A DNA stretch of 64,000 nucleotides from Tropicibacter sp. Alg240-R139 (GCF_900537075.1 NZ_UNRA01000001.1:1388191-1452190); one strand, 5' to 3'; positions 7,819-18,495 are shown, numbered from the stretch's first letter. The notes: generated by a model not told the origin, from the letters alone. Translations and numbers: made by a program.

Positions 7819-8579
7819 GCGTTGCGCTCGCCAGTATACAGACGGCGCTGCTTCTCGTTCATCCGGGCCGTATCCAGGATCAGGCAGACGTCCGTGGTAT
7901 TGAACACATGGTCGATATAGGCACCTTGCCCGACAAAGCCGCCAAGACGCAGATAAGCTTTTATCAAGGCTGGCACCTCAAGCATGGCCTCGCGGCGGCT
8001 CAGGTCTTCGGGCTGAACGCGGTTCATGTCGACGAAATGTTGCGGTTGTGCGTGCACACGTAGATCCTCGGGTGCGAGATGGTTGTGGTGCAGCATCGAC
8101 AGCGGCTGTGCCAACGTGTCCACATCCGTGCCATGGAAACTGGCGACGCCGAACAGAACCTCGATCTCATGCTCGGCTACATAACCCGCCAGACCGTTCC
8201 ACAGGTGAAACATCGCCATGCCGCCACGATAATCGGAATGCAAACAGGACCGACCCAATTCTAACAGCTTGCAACCGCTGTTTTTCAGAACGCTCAGGTC
8301 GTATTCATCCTCGGAGTAGAACTGCCCCAAGGCACGCGCCTGTTCGCCGCGCAGCAACCGATAGACCCCCACAACTTCGCCTTTGGTGTCATCAGTCACC
8401 AGCATATGGTCAAAAAAAGGGTCAAAATGGTCCTGTTCCAGGCACCGGTCGTGATCGACCATCTCGCCGCCGCCGCCCAACTCGCGCACAAAAACGTCGT
8501 ACCGCAACCGCTGTGCGGCCAGAAGCTCGTCTACGGTTTCGGCAATTTTGACCGAAAAACTGGGTCCGGTGTCCGGCAT
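7815..8579 (-). CDS. olsB: Ornithine-acyl-ACP N-acyltransferase (GNAT-like, OlsB)
   Basis: 254 residues with the OlsB/hemolysin-like GNAT pattern: LRYDVFVRELGGGG at the N-terminus, VVGVYRLLRGEQA, LELGRSCLHSDYRGG in the acyl-donor region and LFGVASFHGTD. OlsB attaches a 3-hydroxy fatty acyl group to ornithine to give lyso-ornithine lipid. The downstream acyltransferase overlaps it, completing the two-step phosphate-free lipid pathway. The ATG at 8579 has GGAAG upstream. These lipids are typically important when phosphate is scarce, which matches the PhoX gene further along. Confidence 0.88.
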   Translation of the reverse strand: MPDTGPSFSVKIAETVDELLAAQRLRYDVFVRELGGGGEMVDHDRCLEQDHFDPFFDHMLVTDDTKGEVVGVYRLLRGEQARALGQFYSEDEYDLSVLKNSGCKLLELGRSCLHSDYRGGMAMFHLWNGLAGYVAEHEIEVLFGVASFHGTDVDTLAQPLSMLHHNHLAPEDLRVHAQPQHFVDMNRVQPEDLSRREAMLEVPALIKAYLRLGGFVGQGAYIDHVFNTTDVCLILDTARMNEKQRRLYTGERNA

Positions 8580-8701
8580 GTATACAACTTCCGAATAGGG
8601 AGCAGGAACTTGGCGGCAATTAGCCCGAAATCACCGTTATTGGCAACACGCCGCCAGTGACGCACCAACCTTGGGTCGCGTTAATCATTCGTCAACCAGT
8701 T

Positions 8702-8884
8702 TCACGGATCAAAGACGGGCATCAGCGCGATGCGTGAGCCGTCGATCACCATCTTTCCCTGATCACGAAAGTTGACCGTGATTTTGCCTGCGATGTTGGA
8801 CTGCACCTGTCCGACACCCCAGTCGGGATAATCAGGGTGGCGCACGTACATGCCAGGTGCAAGGATAGCATTCAGATCTGTCAT
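8702..8884 (-). CDS. DUF3553 family small protein
   Basis: A 60-residue protein beginning MTDLNAILAPGMYVRHPDYPDWGVGQVQS. The pattern of G-x-x-V-x-H-P...WG-G-V-Q-S...V-x-F...G-K resembles the small beta-barrel at the C-terminus of CarD/UvrD-type proteins, seen as a stand-alone DUF3553 protein in alphaproteobacteria. Function is not known. An in-frame start at 8953 exists, but the ATG at 8884 has GAGAG upstream and matches the family's length. It is divergent from chpT with 49 bases between starts. Confidence 0.75.
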   Translation of the reverse strand: MTDLNAILAPGMYVRHPDYPDWGVGQVQSNIAGKITVNFRDQGKMVIDGSRIALMPVFDP

Positions 8885-8933
8885 GGCGCTCTCAATCTCG
8901 GGCGGGTTGGCAGGTTCAATTCGGAGGTACCCC

Positions 8934-9530
8934 ATGGGTGAAAGCAACGTCAACCTGGCCGCTTTGATCGGTTCGCGGATCTGTCACGATCTGATTAGCC
9001 CAATTGGGGCCATCACCAATGGGCTTGAGCTGCTTGATATGGCCGGCGCGGTCGAGGGACCCGAGATGGACCTGATCGCAGACAGCGTGGGCAACGCCGG
9101 TGCGCGCATTCGCTTTTTCCGCATCGCATATGGTGCGGCCGGCGAACAGCAGATTGGACAGGCCGAAATCTCCTCTCTGCTGGCAGATGTGAACCGAGGA
9201 AACCGCATTCAGGCCCATTGGGGCCCCATCGAACCGGTGTCGCGCTCGGATGTGCGGATGGCCTTTCTGGCGCTGCAATGCTGCGAAACCGCCCTGCCCT
9301 TTGGCGGAGACGTACATGTCACCAGGCAAGACGATGAGTGGCGGATCACCGGCACCGGGTCCAAGATCGCGACGGCCATCGATCTGTGGGAAGGGCTGTT
9401 CAGTGCCGCGGGTCCTGTGCAAGTCTCGCCCGCACAGGTCCAGTTTGCTCTGTTGCCTGCCGTGGCGGCGGAAATGGACCGTCGGCTGGCCTATGATCAA
9501 GACGACACGCAGATCACGATCCGGTATTGA
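8934..9530 (+). CDS. chpT: ChpT-like histidine phosphotransferase
   Basis: 198 residues. The N-terminal helix has GSRICHDLISPIGAITNGLELL, in which His18 is the expected phospho-acceptor followed by Asp19; this matches the ChpT family, a dimeric phosphotransferase that relays phosphate from CckA to CtrA and CpdR. In Rhodobacterales the CckA-ChpT-CtrA relay controls motility, gene-transfer-agent and cell-cycle genes. The degenerate ATPase-like C-terminal half is also visible. ATG 8934 has GGAGG nine bases upstream. The CckA and CtrA genes are not in this window. Confidence 0.87.
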   Translation: MGESNVNLAALIGSRICHDLISPIGAITNGLELLDMAGAVEGPEMDLIADSVGNAGARIRFFRIAYGAAGEQQIGQAEISSLLADVNRGNRIQAHWGPIEPVSRSDVRMAFLALQCCETALPFGGDVHVTRQDDEWRITGTGSKIATAIDLWEGLFSAAGPVQVSPAQVQFALLPAVAAEMDRRLAYDQDDTQITIRY

Positions 9531-9550
9531 ACCGGATCGCCATTTGGGCC

Positions 9551-10813
9551 TTAACCGCGTGTGGTGCCGTCGCCCGTCACCAGGTACTTGAAGCTGGTCA
9601 GCTGAGTGGCACCCACAGGCCCGCGCGCGTGCATCTTGCCCGTCGCAATGCCAATTTCGGCGCCCATTCCAAACTCGCCACCATCGGCAAACTGGGTTGA
9701 GGCGTTGTGCATCAGAATAGCACTGTCGAGACGGGTAAAGAACCGCTGCGCGGCTTCTTTATCTTCGGTCATGATGCAATCGGTGTGGTTCGAGCCGAAC
9801 TTCTGGATATGCGCGATGGCTGCGTCGATGTCTGCCACGGGGCGCGCAGCGATGATCATGTCCAGGAACTCCATACCCCAATCGGCATCCGTTGCAGCAT
9901 GTGTTTCGTCGATGTTCAAACCACCCTCGGCATGCACTTCAACACCCGCTGCAAGCAGGGCCCCGATCACATCACGCCCTAGGGTTTCGACCACATCCTT
10001 GTGGATCAGCAGACATTCGGCTGCGCCACAGATGCCAGTTCGCCGGGTCTTGGCGTTCATCACCACGTCGAGCGTCTTTTGCAGATCGGCGGCCTTGTCA
10101 ATGTAGATATGAACAATCCCTTCAAGGTGAGCAAAAACCGGAACGCGCGCCTCGCGCTGAACCAACCCCACGAGGCCCTTGCCACCACGCGGCACAATGA
10201 CGTCAACGTAATCCGTCATGGTCAACAGTTCGGACACCGCCGCACGATCGCGGGTCGGCACCAGCTGAATCGCATCCTCAGGCAAGTTGGCGGCCTTCAG
10301 CCCCTCGACCAAGCAATCGCGGATCGCGCCGGAGGAATGGAAGCTTTCTGAGCCACCGCGCAGAATCACTGCATTGCCTGATTTCAGACAAAGCGCGCCA
10401 GCGTCCGCCGTTACATTCGGGCGGCTTTCATAGATCACCCCGATCACACCCAACGGCGTACACACGCGTTGAATATGCAACCCGCTTGGCATGTCCCATT
10501 CGGTCATGACCTCACCCACCGGATCGGCCTGTTCGGCCACGGTCCGCAGACCATCAACCATGCCCTGAATGCGCGCCTCGTCCAGCATCAGACGGTCCAT
10601 CATCGCGGGGCTGAGCCCTTTGTCGCGACCAAACTGCAGGTCTTTGGCGTTGGCCTCGATGATCTCGGCGCGGCGCGCCCAGACGGCATCAGCCGCAGCG
10701 ATCAAAGCGGCGTGTTTGCGTTCCGCGCTGGCAAAGGCCAATTGGCGCGAGGCGGCTTTGGCACGGGCGCCCAGATCGGCCATGAGCGCGGGAATGTTGT
10801 CGAGGTCTTTCAT
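9551..10813 (-). CDS. proA: Glutamate-5-semialdehyde dehydrogenase
   Basis: 420 residues. Motifs include [56 protein letters not shown] with the catalytic Cys, and [21 protein letters not shown] near the C-terminus. ProA reduces gamma-glutamyl phosphate to the semialdehyde in proline synthesis. An in-frame ATG at 10843 adds ten residues; the inner ATG at 10813, with AAAGG upstream, agrees with family length, but this choice is not certain. It follows proB after 77 bases that hold a GC-rich repeat. Confidence 0.97.
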   Translation of the reverse strand: MKDLDNIPALMADLGARAKAASRQLAFASAERKHAALIAAADAVWARRAEIIEANAKDLQFGRDKGLSPAMMDRLMLDEARIQGMVDGLRTVAEQADPVGEVMTEWDMPSGLHIQRVCTPLGVIGVIYESRPNVTADAGALCLKSGNAVILRGGSESFHSSGAIRDCLVEGLKAANLPEDAIQLVPTRDRAAVSELLTMTDYVDVIVPRGGKGLVGLVQREARVPVFAHLEGIVHIYIDKAADLQKTLDVVMNAKTRRTGICGAAECLLIHKDVVETLGRDVIGALLAAGVEVHAEGGLNIDETHAATDADWGMEFLDMIIAARPVADIDAAIAHIQKFGSNHTDCIMTEDKEAAQRFFTRLDSAILMHNASTQFADGGEFGMGAEIGIATGKMHARGPVGATQLTSFKYLVTGDGTTRG

Positions 10814-10854
10814 GTCGGTCGCCTTTGGTCGGGTGCGGGGCATTTGGGGATTTT

Positions 10855-10886
10855 ATGCCTCCGGCGGGGAAATTTGAAGCAAGAAG
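10855..10886 (+). repeat. Short GC hairpin repeat of the type common in roseobacters
   Basis: TGCCTCCGGCGGGGAAATTT followed by an A/G-rich run sits in the proB-proA gap. CCTCC and GGCGGGG can fold back, and I recognise the general motif (CCTCCGGCGGGG + A/T-rich + AAGAAGAAG) as a frequent intergenic element in Rhodobacterales. It may act as a terminator or processing site. Only this copy was noticed in the window. Confidence 0.45.
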
Positions 10887-10890
10887 AAGT

Positions 10891-13097
<2,207 letters not shown>

Positions 13098-13142
13098 TTA
13101 CCGCAAGGCCCCGAGGAAAGAAAGCGCTATGCGTCCTTACCC

Positions 13143-13172
13143 TTGTCTGCCTTGCAGGGCGGCTCTTATACT
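13143..13172 (+). promoter_or_regulatory. Candidate promoter for the small lipoprotein
   Basis: TTGTCT at 13143-13148 and TATACT at 13167-13172 are separated by 18 bases and precede the lipoprotein start by 36 bases. The -10 box is a good match, the -35 a fair one. Confidence 0.4.
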
Positions 13173-13208
13173 GAAGCTCATAGTTCATTTTTGTAGTTGG
13201 AATTAACA

Positions 13209-13574
13209 ATGAAATACTTCGCTTTCCTGCCCGTTGTCCTGATCGTCGCGGCCTGTGAAAACTCAGGCGCCAGTTACAGCCCCATTGTTGATGGTGCCAC
13301 GGGGCCGTCCTATCAATCAGATCTGGCCGAATGTCAGGCCTTGGCCGCGAGCAAACCTATTGTGGATGGCGACACCACAGGTGCAGTTGCCGTGGGCGTG
13401 GCCGGCGGTGCCGCAACAAGCGCGATCATCAACGACAGTTCGGACGATCTGGGTCGTGCAGCTGCTGTTGGCGCCTTGGCCGCACTCACGGCCGATGCGG
13501 TCAGCAAGACCGAAGCCCGCAAAAACATCGTTATCAATTGCATGAGAGGGCGCGGTCACAACGTGATTGGTTGA
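13209..13574 (+). CDS. Small lipoprotein with a glycine-zipper-like segment
   Basis: 121 residues. The N-terminus MKYFAFLPVVLIVAACENSG has a short hydrophobic core and a lipobox ending at Cys20, so export and lipid attachment are likely. Asp is absent just after the Cys, so Lol sorting to the outer membrane is plausible. The middle has an Ala/Gly-rich stretch (GAVAVGVAGGAATSAI) reminiscent of glycine-zipper proteins, and two cysteines (about 43 and 114) could pair. A TTG start 12 bases upstream is possible. Function unknown. It stands alone, divergent from obgE. Confidence 0.75.
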   Translation: MKYFAFLPVVLIVAACENSGASYSPIVDGATGPSYQSDLAECQALAASKPIVDGDTTGAVAVGVAGGAATSAIINDSSDDLGRAAAVGALAALTADAVSKTEARKNIVINCMRGRGHNVIG

Positions 13575-13592
13575 TCACCCGGCAACAAGCAG

Positions 13593-13613
13593 CAAGCCCC
13601 AGTGAGGGGCTTG
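13593..13613. terminator. Bidirectional hairpin between convergent genes
   Basis: CAAGCCCC at 13593-13600 pairs with GGGGCTTG at 13606-13613 around a 5-base loop, between the lipoprotein stop and the convergent GNAT gene. The following T content is modest (TTGTCTCTGTT). Confidence 0.6.
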
Positions 13614-13628
13614 TCTCTGTTCGGCAAA

Positions 13629-14165
13629 TTACAGCTTGCGGCTGTAGGTCCAAGTTGGAACAGCGGCATCACGCGCAACCGAAAAGCTCTCGGCGTCACC
13701 CAGATACTGGAATCCGCAATGGGTCAGCACACGGGCCGAGGCCGGGTTGTCCTGAAAGACGCTCGCGAACATATTGGCGCTGCCCAATGGGTTGGCCACC
13801 ACCAGTGCTTCTACCGCCATGGAGGCGAGCCCAGTATTCCAAAAGATCGGTGCCACCCAATAGCCCACTTCGGACTGGTTGCGATCCATCTTTTGGAGCG
13901 AGATCAACCCCATCAGTTCCGGCCCGCCGTCTTTGGTGCCATCCATGGCCCAGACGTCTTCTTCCCGGTCGTCCTCCATGGCACGCGCCACAAAGGCTTC
14001 GGTCGCGGCCGGTGGTAGCGGATGCGGGATAGACGTGGTCATACGTGCCACGCGTTCGTCGGATGCATAGTGCTCAATCAGCCCCATGTCCGACTTGCGC
14101 AATGGACGCAGGTCAAACCGCTCGGTTTCAATGACCGGCTGGTAAATTATTGTATCCAGTTTCAT
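13629..14165 (-). CDS. GNAT family N-acetyltransferase (RimJ/RimL type)
   Basis: 178 residues starting MKLDTIIYQPVIETERFDLRPLRKSD, the typical opening of the RimJ/RimL-like GNAT group, with GYWVAPIFWNTGLASMAVEALV and FQDNPASARVLTHCGFQYLG, which correspond to the acetyl-CoA loop region and the NxxSxxVxxKxGF-like end motif. The substrate is unknown. An earlier in-frame start at 14321 adds 52 unrelated residues; the ATG at 14165 has GGAGGAG upstream. Its start overlaps the stop of the LysE gene by four bases, so the two are probably co-translated. Confidence 0.85.
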   Translation of the reverse strand: MKLDTIIYQPVIETERFDLRPLRKSDMGLIEHYASDERVARMTTSIPHPLPPAATEAFVARAMEDDREEDVWAMDGTKDGGPELMGLISLQKMDRNQSEVGYWVAPIFWNTGLASMAVEALVVANPLGSANMFASVFQDNPASARVLTHCGFQYLGDAESFSVARDAAVPTWTYSRKL

Positions 14166-14770
14166 ATGTCCGCTCCTCCTCCGAACAACACAAAAAGAAC
14201 GGACAAGACGGTCAGTGCCGCCAGTGTCCTCATCAAATATTTCTCGGCAGGCCGTCCTGCAACCGCCTGCGCAATTTTTTCGCCCGCAAAGGTCCAGATC
14301 GGGTGCAATACCAACTGACAACTCAACAAAACGAGAGCGATGGTCGCCGTGGCATCAAACGTTGACGTACCTGCCGAGACAAAGCCGGTGAATCCCGCCA
14401 CGATCATCGCCCAGGCCTTGGGGTTGAGCGGATGCACGATCAGACCGGCCAGAAACCCCGGCGCCTTGTCCTGTCCCTTGCCCACCGACAAACGCAAGTT
14501 GGCAACTTTCCATGCCAGCCAGCAAATGTAGGTAGCCGAAGCATATTTCAGAACCGTAAACAGCCAAGGTACTTGATCAGCCAACTCCATCAATCCGTAG
14601 CCCACAGGCCAGATCACCAACTGCTTGCCCAATGCAACACCCAACACAAACGGAAATGCCGCCCGAAACCCATAGCGCGCACCTGTTGCCAGCAGGGCCA
14701 TGTTGGCCGGCCCCGGCGTGCCAACCTGACTGGCGGCAAAGATCAGGAAACTGGTGGTTGCGACGGGCAT
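14162..14770 (-). CDS. LysE family translocator
   Basis: 202 residues, strongly hydrophobic, with about six predicted membrane segments and the family signature ASQVGTPGPANMALLATGARYG close to the N-terminus, plus LNPKAWAMIVAGFTGF in the middle. LysE/RhtB proteins export amino acids or derivatives. It is followed by a GNAT gene overlapping by four bases; an exporter plus an acetyltransferase could jointly relieve toxicity of a metabolite, but that is inference. Confidence 0.88.
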   Translation of the reverse strand: MPVATTSFLIFAASQVGTPGPANMALLATGARYGFRAAFPFVLGVALGKQLVIWPVGYGLMELADQVPWLFTVLKYASATYICWLAWKVANLRLSVGKGQDKAPGFLAGLIVHPLNPKAWAMIVAGFTGFVSAGTSTFDATATIALVLLSCQLVLHPIWTFAGEKIAQAVAGRPAEKYLMRTLAALTVLSVLFVLFGGGADI

Positions 14771-14817
14771 GGGTGAATTTTGCTCAAGTATTATTGATCT
14801 GGCATGTCAGGAACGAG

Positions 14818-14847
14818 AAAGGGGACCGGCGTTTCCGCCGATCCCCC
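14818..14847 (-). terminator. Terminator after rplU-rpmA
   Basis: On the minus strand GGGGATCGGCG and CGCCGGTCCCC pair around a GAAA tetraloop and are followed by TTTCTC. It begins 32 bases after the rpmA stop codon. Confidence 0.75.
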
Positions 14848-14878
14848 TGATTTTGACTTAACCTTCAGGTTCCGGCTG

Positions 14879-15148
14879 TTACTCGGCTGCTTCTGTGACG
14901 GGCATGACCGAAATGAACGTGCGCTTTTTCAGTCCCTTGTGGAACTTCACGGCGCCGTCGACGGTTGCAAAGATTGTGTGATCTTTGCCCATGCCAACGC
15001 CTTCGCCCGGCCAGAATTTGGTGCCGCGCTGACGCACGATGATGTTGCCAGCGTTTGCAGCCTGACCACCATACAGTTTTACGCCAAGGCGACGACCAGC
15101 AGAGTCGCGACCGTTACGGGAGGAACCGCCAGCTTTTTTATGTGCCAT
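14879..15148 (-). CDS. rpmA: 50S ribosomal protein L27
   Basis: 89 residues: [24 protein letters not shown] is the conserved L27 start, and [23 protein letters not shown] follows. The N-terminal tail reaches the peptidyl-transferase centre. It begins with AHKKAGG directly after Met, without the cleavable extension seen in Firmicutes. It follows rplU by 11 bases in the usual L21-L27 operon. Confidence 0.98.
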   Translation of the reverse strand: MAHKKAGGSSRNGRDSAGRRLGVKLYGGQAANAGNIIVRQRGTKFWPGEGVGMGKDHTIFATVDGAVKFHKGLKKRTFISVMPVTEAAE

Positions 15149-15159
15149 TCTCTCTCTCC

Positions 15160-15723
15160 TTAGCCTTGAGCCAGTTCTTTGGCCTGCTCAACCCATTCGG
15201 GTTTCACTTTGACCGTCTCGATAGCAGCAATCTGCTCGTCCGACAAGGCGGCTAGGGCAGCAAAGCTGTTGATCCCGGCGTCATTCAGCTTGGCGGCGGC
15301 GGCAGGGCCTACACCGGTCAGCTTGGTCAGATCGTCCGAACCAGCAGCAGCGGCAGGTGCCTCTGCTTTGGCAGCGGCCGGAGCAGCTTTGACGCCCGAC
15401 TTGTCCGCGCCCGAAGCAAGAATCTCGGTGATACGAACCAGGGTCAGCTTCTGACGGTGGCCTTTGGTGCGCTTCGAGCTGTGCTTACGACGGCGCTTGA
15501 CGAAGTGGATAACCTTTTCGCCTTTGATCTGGTCGATGACTTCGGCCTGAACCGCAGCACCGTCCACGAACGGGGCACCCACAACCGGAGCGTCGCCGCC
15601 CAGCATCAGGATGTCGTTGAATTGAACTGTTTCGCCAGCATCAGCAGTCAATTTTTCAACGCGGAGTGTGTCACCCGCCTGAACTTTGTACTGCTTGCCG
15701 CCAGTCTTGAGGACCGCAAACAT
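15160..15723 (-). CDS. rplU: 50S ribosomal protein L21 with C-terminal helix-hairpin-helix extension
   Basis: 187 residues, far longer than the ~103 of typical L21. Residues 1-103 are ordinary L21 ([33 protein letters not shown]). An Ala/Lys-rich linker follows, and residues ~130-187 have [30 protein letters not shown], a helix-hairpin-helix pattern like that in RNA polymerase alpha C-terminal domains and other nucleic-acid binders. Such L21 fusions occur in Rhodobacterales; the tail's role is not established. Strong spacing and motif agreement make the ribosomal call secure. Confidence 0.96.
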   Translation of the reverse strand: MFAVLKTGGKQYKVQAGDTLRVEKLTADAGETVQFNDILMLGGDAPVVGAPFVDGAAVQAEVIDQIKGEKVIHFVKRRRKHSSKRTKGHRQKLTLVRITEILASGADKSGVKAAPAAAKAEAPAAAAGSDDLTKLTGVGPAAAAKLNDAGINSFAALAALSDEQIAAIETVKVKPEWVEQAKELAQG

Positions 15724-15857
15724 GCGTCTTTCCTTTTTCTACCGCGTTCTTCGGTCCCCGGTGCCGGGCGTTCACGACCCCCGATTCACACGGGAAGCCA
15801 CCTGCAAACAGCGCGCCTTTATCAGGCGAATTCATACCCTTACGGGCAATACGATAA

Positions 15858-15886
15858 CAAAACCCGGCGCGGAATTCCGTGCCGGG
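15858..15886 (-). terminator. Terminator after the DUF2059 pair
   Basis: On the minus strand CCCGGCACGGA pairs with TCCGCGCCGGG around two bases and is followed by TTTTG. It starts about 50 bases after the stop of the second DUF2059 gene and lies just upstream of the rplU leader. Confidence 0.75.
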
Positions 15887-15937
15887 ATGGGCGCTTATTG
15901 TCGGATTGAAGGTTAAAGTCAACCAAATATGGGGGCT

Positions 15938-16750
15938 TCAAAGGTCCGTTGCCTGCAAAGCCTGCGCGACTGCAAGCCCCAGGTCAAAGGAAATCCTGTT
16001 GTACAGATCATCAAAACCTTCGAACAGGGCAGTGTTCAGTGCAATCCCGGCCTTGGTTCGCGAAAAGGCGATGTTGTCGTCCATCTGCCGCTCACTCAGC
16101 GGGCTATAGGCCATCATCAGGAAGCCATAAAGCCAGACCTGTGTATCAGCCCGGATGTCGTCCCGGCCTTCAAGGATAGTCGCCATCATGCCCTGATCAT
16201 CCCTCGGCGCGCCATTCCCTTTGGCCAGGCCAAGGTAAAAATTGAAATCGGCCGTCAGCGCGCCATCGACATTCTGCTCGATCAGATTGTTGACCGCGAT
16301 GTAAGTTTCGAGTTGTTGCAAAAAGCGATCATCAGGGCTCGTTCCCTCGTATCGTTCCCGCGCGGCATCTTCGATCGTGGGGTCAGCAAAAGCGAGCCGA
16401 GCCGAGTTTTCCAGAGAAATGATGGTCTGACCCAAATCACTTCCGAAAAACACAACGCTATCGCGCAACGTATCCTCGTTCAGATGAGTGTCCAAACCAG
16501 AACGGATGGCCGATACAATCCGTTCTTCCTGATAAATTTCGGAAATCACCTGCGCGAAATGATCCCCGCCCTGCCCTGCCAGCATGTCTTGGTCAATCGA
16601 CGCACCATAGCGAAGACCCTCGGCGCGCAAGATCTCGGCCACTTCGTCCAACTTCATGGCGCGGGCCAGCCGATCTAGATCTTCCTCGGACCAGACGGGA
16701 AGAGCCAAAACCACAAGCGCGGCGACGGTAAGGAATGCACGCTGCAACAT
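15938..16750 (-). CDS. DUF2059 family exported protein, second copy
   Basis: 270 residues with a signal peptide (MLQRAFLTVAALVVLALPVWSEED). The mature part is helical and contains VVFFGSDLGQTIISLENSARLA, the segment typical of DUF2059 proteins (Phe-Tyr-x-Ser-x-x-Gly). These are probably periplasmic; no enzymatic role is known. The gene overlaps the preceding paralogue by one base (TGATG-type junction read on the minus strand), so translation is likely coupled. The two share the FYGSDLGQ-like motif but are otherwise divergent, suggesting old duplication. Confidence 0.75.
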   Translation of the reverse strand: MLQRAFLTVAALVVLALPVWSEEDLDRLARAMKLDEVAEILRAEGLRYGASIDQDMLAGQGGDHFAQVISEIYQEERIVSAIRSGLDTHLNEDTLRDSVVFFGSDLGQTIISLENSARLAFADPTIEDAARERYEGTSPDDRFLQQLETYIAVNNLIEQNVDGALTADFNFYLGLAKGNGAPRDDQGMMATILEGRDDIRADTQVWLYGFLMMAYSPLSERQMDDNIAFSRTKAGIALNTALFEGFDDLYNRISFDLGLAVAQALQATDL

Positions 16751-17619
16751 CAGATATCTTGTCCCGGATGTAGATCAGCCATCTTTTGCGCCAGAACCTC
16801 AAACCGGTTGGCCATAATCTCATACTGCACAGCGTTGAGCAGTTCATAGACCTCTTGCATCTTGGGGTGCTCTAATGCCGTGGTATAGTCTTCCACTTCT
16901 TCGTCCGAGAACGCCTGATAGGTATACGCAGCGCCCGCAAGAGCAGACTTTTGCAAAGCCGTTCGCAGTTCACCCTCATTCTCGCGCATCATCGCCCGCA
17001 GACCCTCAGCGTCCAGACGCAATTCCACAACCCCGGCAGCACTGGCCGCCAGAAGAAAGCGGATCTGTATCTCTTGCAGTGCACGCAAAGCTGTTTCGGC
17101 CCCCGAGATCGCCAAGTTCATCTGGTTGAGCACTTCGACACGGGATGACCCGATCCGAACAAGACCCGCAACAATGGCACGACCCTGATCCTGCTTCAGC
17201 GCGTCATCCTCGACCATATGCGAGGCATTTTCTGCCGCGACGAGTCGTTGCCCCAGGTCGCTACCATAAAACTCGACCGCGTGATCCAGAACATCCCCAT
17301 CCAGCGTCTGTTCCAGAATGCCGACGGCCATTTCATGCATCTGTTCGGTGTCAAAGACCTGTTTGGTCAGGCGGCTCCAATCCGCGCCAAAGGCGTCCGG
17401 CTCCAACCCCAGCATTGTCGGCGCCGAAGACGAGGTGAGCGCAATACTGTCCAGCGCCACATTGAACCCGGTGGTTGTCAAAAAGGTCTCGATCTGGTCG
17501 CGGTCAGCGGCATCGGCGCTGCGTGGCGCCAGCGCTAACACAGCAGTAAGACACATTAGAAACACTGTAAAAGCGAAGGGAACAAGGCGCAGGTTCGCGC
17601 GAGGGGCAAAAATACTCAT
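16750..17619 (-). CDS. DUF2059 family exported protein, first copy
   Basis: 289 residues from the ATG at 17619, with a signal peptide (hydrophobic FAFTVFLMCLTAVLALA, Ala-x-Ala near ADAAD). HAVEFYGSDLGQRLVAAENASHM is the DUF2059-like segment. An upstream in-frame ATG at 17646 adds nine residues but has no ribosome site, and the chosen start has only AGG 9 bases away, so the start is uncertain. It is the first gene of a two-gene operon that ends at the terminator at 15858-15886. Confidence 0.72.
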   Translation of the reverse strand: MSIFAPRANLRLVPFAFTVFLMCLTAVLALAPRSADAADRDQIETFLTTTGFNVALDSIALTSSSAPTMLGLEPDAFGADWSRLTKQVFDTEQMHEMAVGILEQTLDGDVLDHAVEFYGSDLGQRLVAAENASHMVEDDALKQDQGRAIVAGLVRIGSSRVEVLNQMNLAISGAETALRALQEIQIRFLLAASAAGVVELRLDAEGLRAMMRENEGELRTALQKSALAGAAYTYQAFSDEEVEDYTTALEHPKMQEVYELLNAVQYEIMANRFEVLAQKMADLHPGQDI

Positions 17620-17741
17620 GGCAAGAAACCTAAGGGTTTTCGGCATCGGGACAATGGAAAAACGATCTTTGTCAAAAAACCGGAAAAATGTGCTTGCACA
17701 CCCCTGCGGTTATCACTAAATCCCCGCTCACAGACCCCCGC

Positions 17742-17831
17742 GGAGAGGTGCCGGAGTGGTCGAACGGGGCGGTCTCGAAAACCGTTGTGGGTGCAAGCCC
17801 ACCCAGGGTTCGAATCCCTGTCTCTCCGCCA
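17742..17831 (+). tRNA. tRNA-Ser (anticodon CGA)
   Basis: A 90-base class II tRNA. GGAGAGG at the 5' end pairs with TCTCTCC; the anticodon stem encloses the loop CTCGAAA, giving CGA for UCG codons; a long variable arm (TGTGGGTGCAAGCCCACC) and the T-arm GGGTTCGAATCCC follow. The 3' CCA is encoded. The long variable arm is diagnostic of Ser/Leu-type tRNAs, and the anticodon settles Ser. Confidence 0.97.
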
Positions 17832-18495
17832 CTATCCCCCTGGAATTCATAAGCAATAATCGAATTTCCGGGCATAGTGTGCTTTGCGTTTATGACGCTA
17901 TGCTCTGCCAGTAAGGTCATACGATGGCCCATTTTGGGGCCATCCTGCTGTGCCATTTGTGCGTCTAATACACCTTAACTGACAACCTTGGTCCTTCTTC
18001 AAACCCGCTCAGGCAACAGAAAAAGGGACAGTGCGCCTGCAGGATCTTTTGAGAACTTTTTTGTCTCGTAAACTTCAACAGAAACCGTTTCAACCACGAG
18101 CCTTCAGTGGAGTGATTTCTTTTTACATCAGAAACCGCAGGTCATAGCGCTTATGGCAAGCAAAAAGCCGTGACTAGTGTGGCTTTGGATCTCGTGGATC
18201 GGTCGCTTTTCTCAAAGGCGCGCGCCAACGCGTTTTTCTTCCAATTGGTCATCGCGATCAGCTTCGCTGTCTCCTCAGCGGCGCTTTGGATTCAGATAAG
18301 TTTGCTTGCATTTAATCGACGCGATTTGGCACCAAAGTGAATCCGTGTCAGTTGTTGGTTGGAAATGTCGCAGATACCATTGCATAGGCCACGGAACTTG
18401 GGGGCTCGACTTGCCATTCGCGAAGCAAATACTGCAATATTGATCGACTCTTCCGGTGCCGCATTCGGTATCGCTCAAAGCCCTACGACGCCCAG
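17832..18495. other. 660-base stretch downstream of tRNA-Ser without a clear gene
   Basis: Base composition is less GC-rich than around it. It holds a perfect hairpin ATGGCCC/GGGCCAT at 17924-17943 and one short open frame (18170-18340). There is no integrase, no repeated copy of the tRNA 3' end that I can see, and no recognisable gene fragment. It contains the promoter region for the CDF transporter gene, though I cannot place a promoter confidently. Confidence 0.4.
18170..18340 (+). CDS. Possible small membrane protein (GTG start)
   Basis: A 56-residue frame from a GTG at 18170: a polar N-terminus (SVALDLVDRSLFSKARAN) followed by a hydrophobic segment (FFFQLVIAISFAVSSAALWI) and a basic end. 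One transmembrane helix would fit a small inner-membrane protein, but no ribosome site precedes the GTG and the frame stays open upstream, so it could be chance or a remnant. Not recognised. Confidence 0.2.
   Translation: MTSVALDLVDRSLFSKARANAFFFQLVIAISFAVSSAALWIQISLLAFNRRDLAPK

Noticed and set aside
17672-17956. Minus-strand frame across the tRNA-Ser
   Set aside because: Its middle is the complement of the tRNA; such frames are a common false call.
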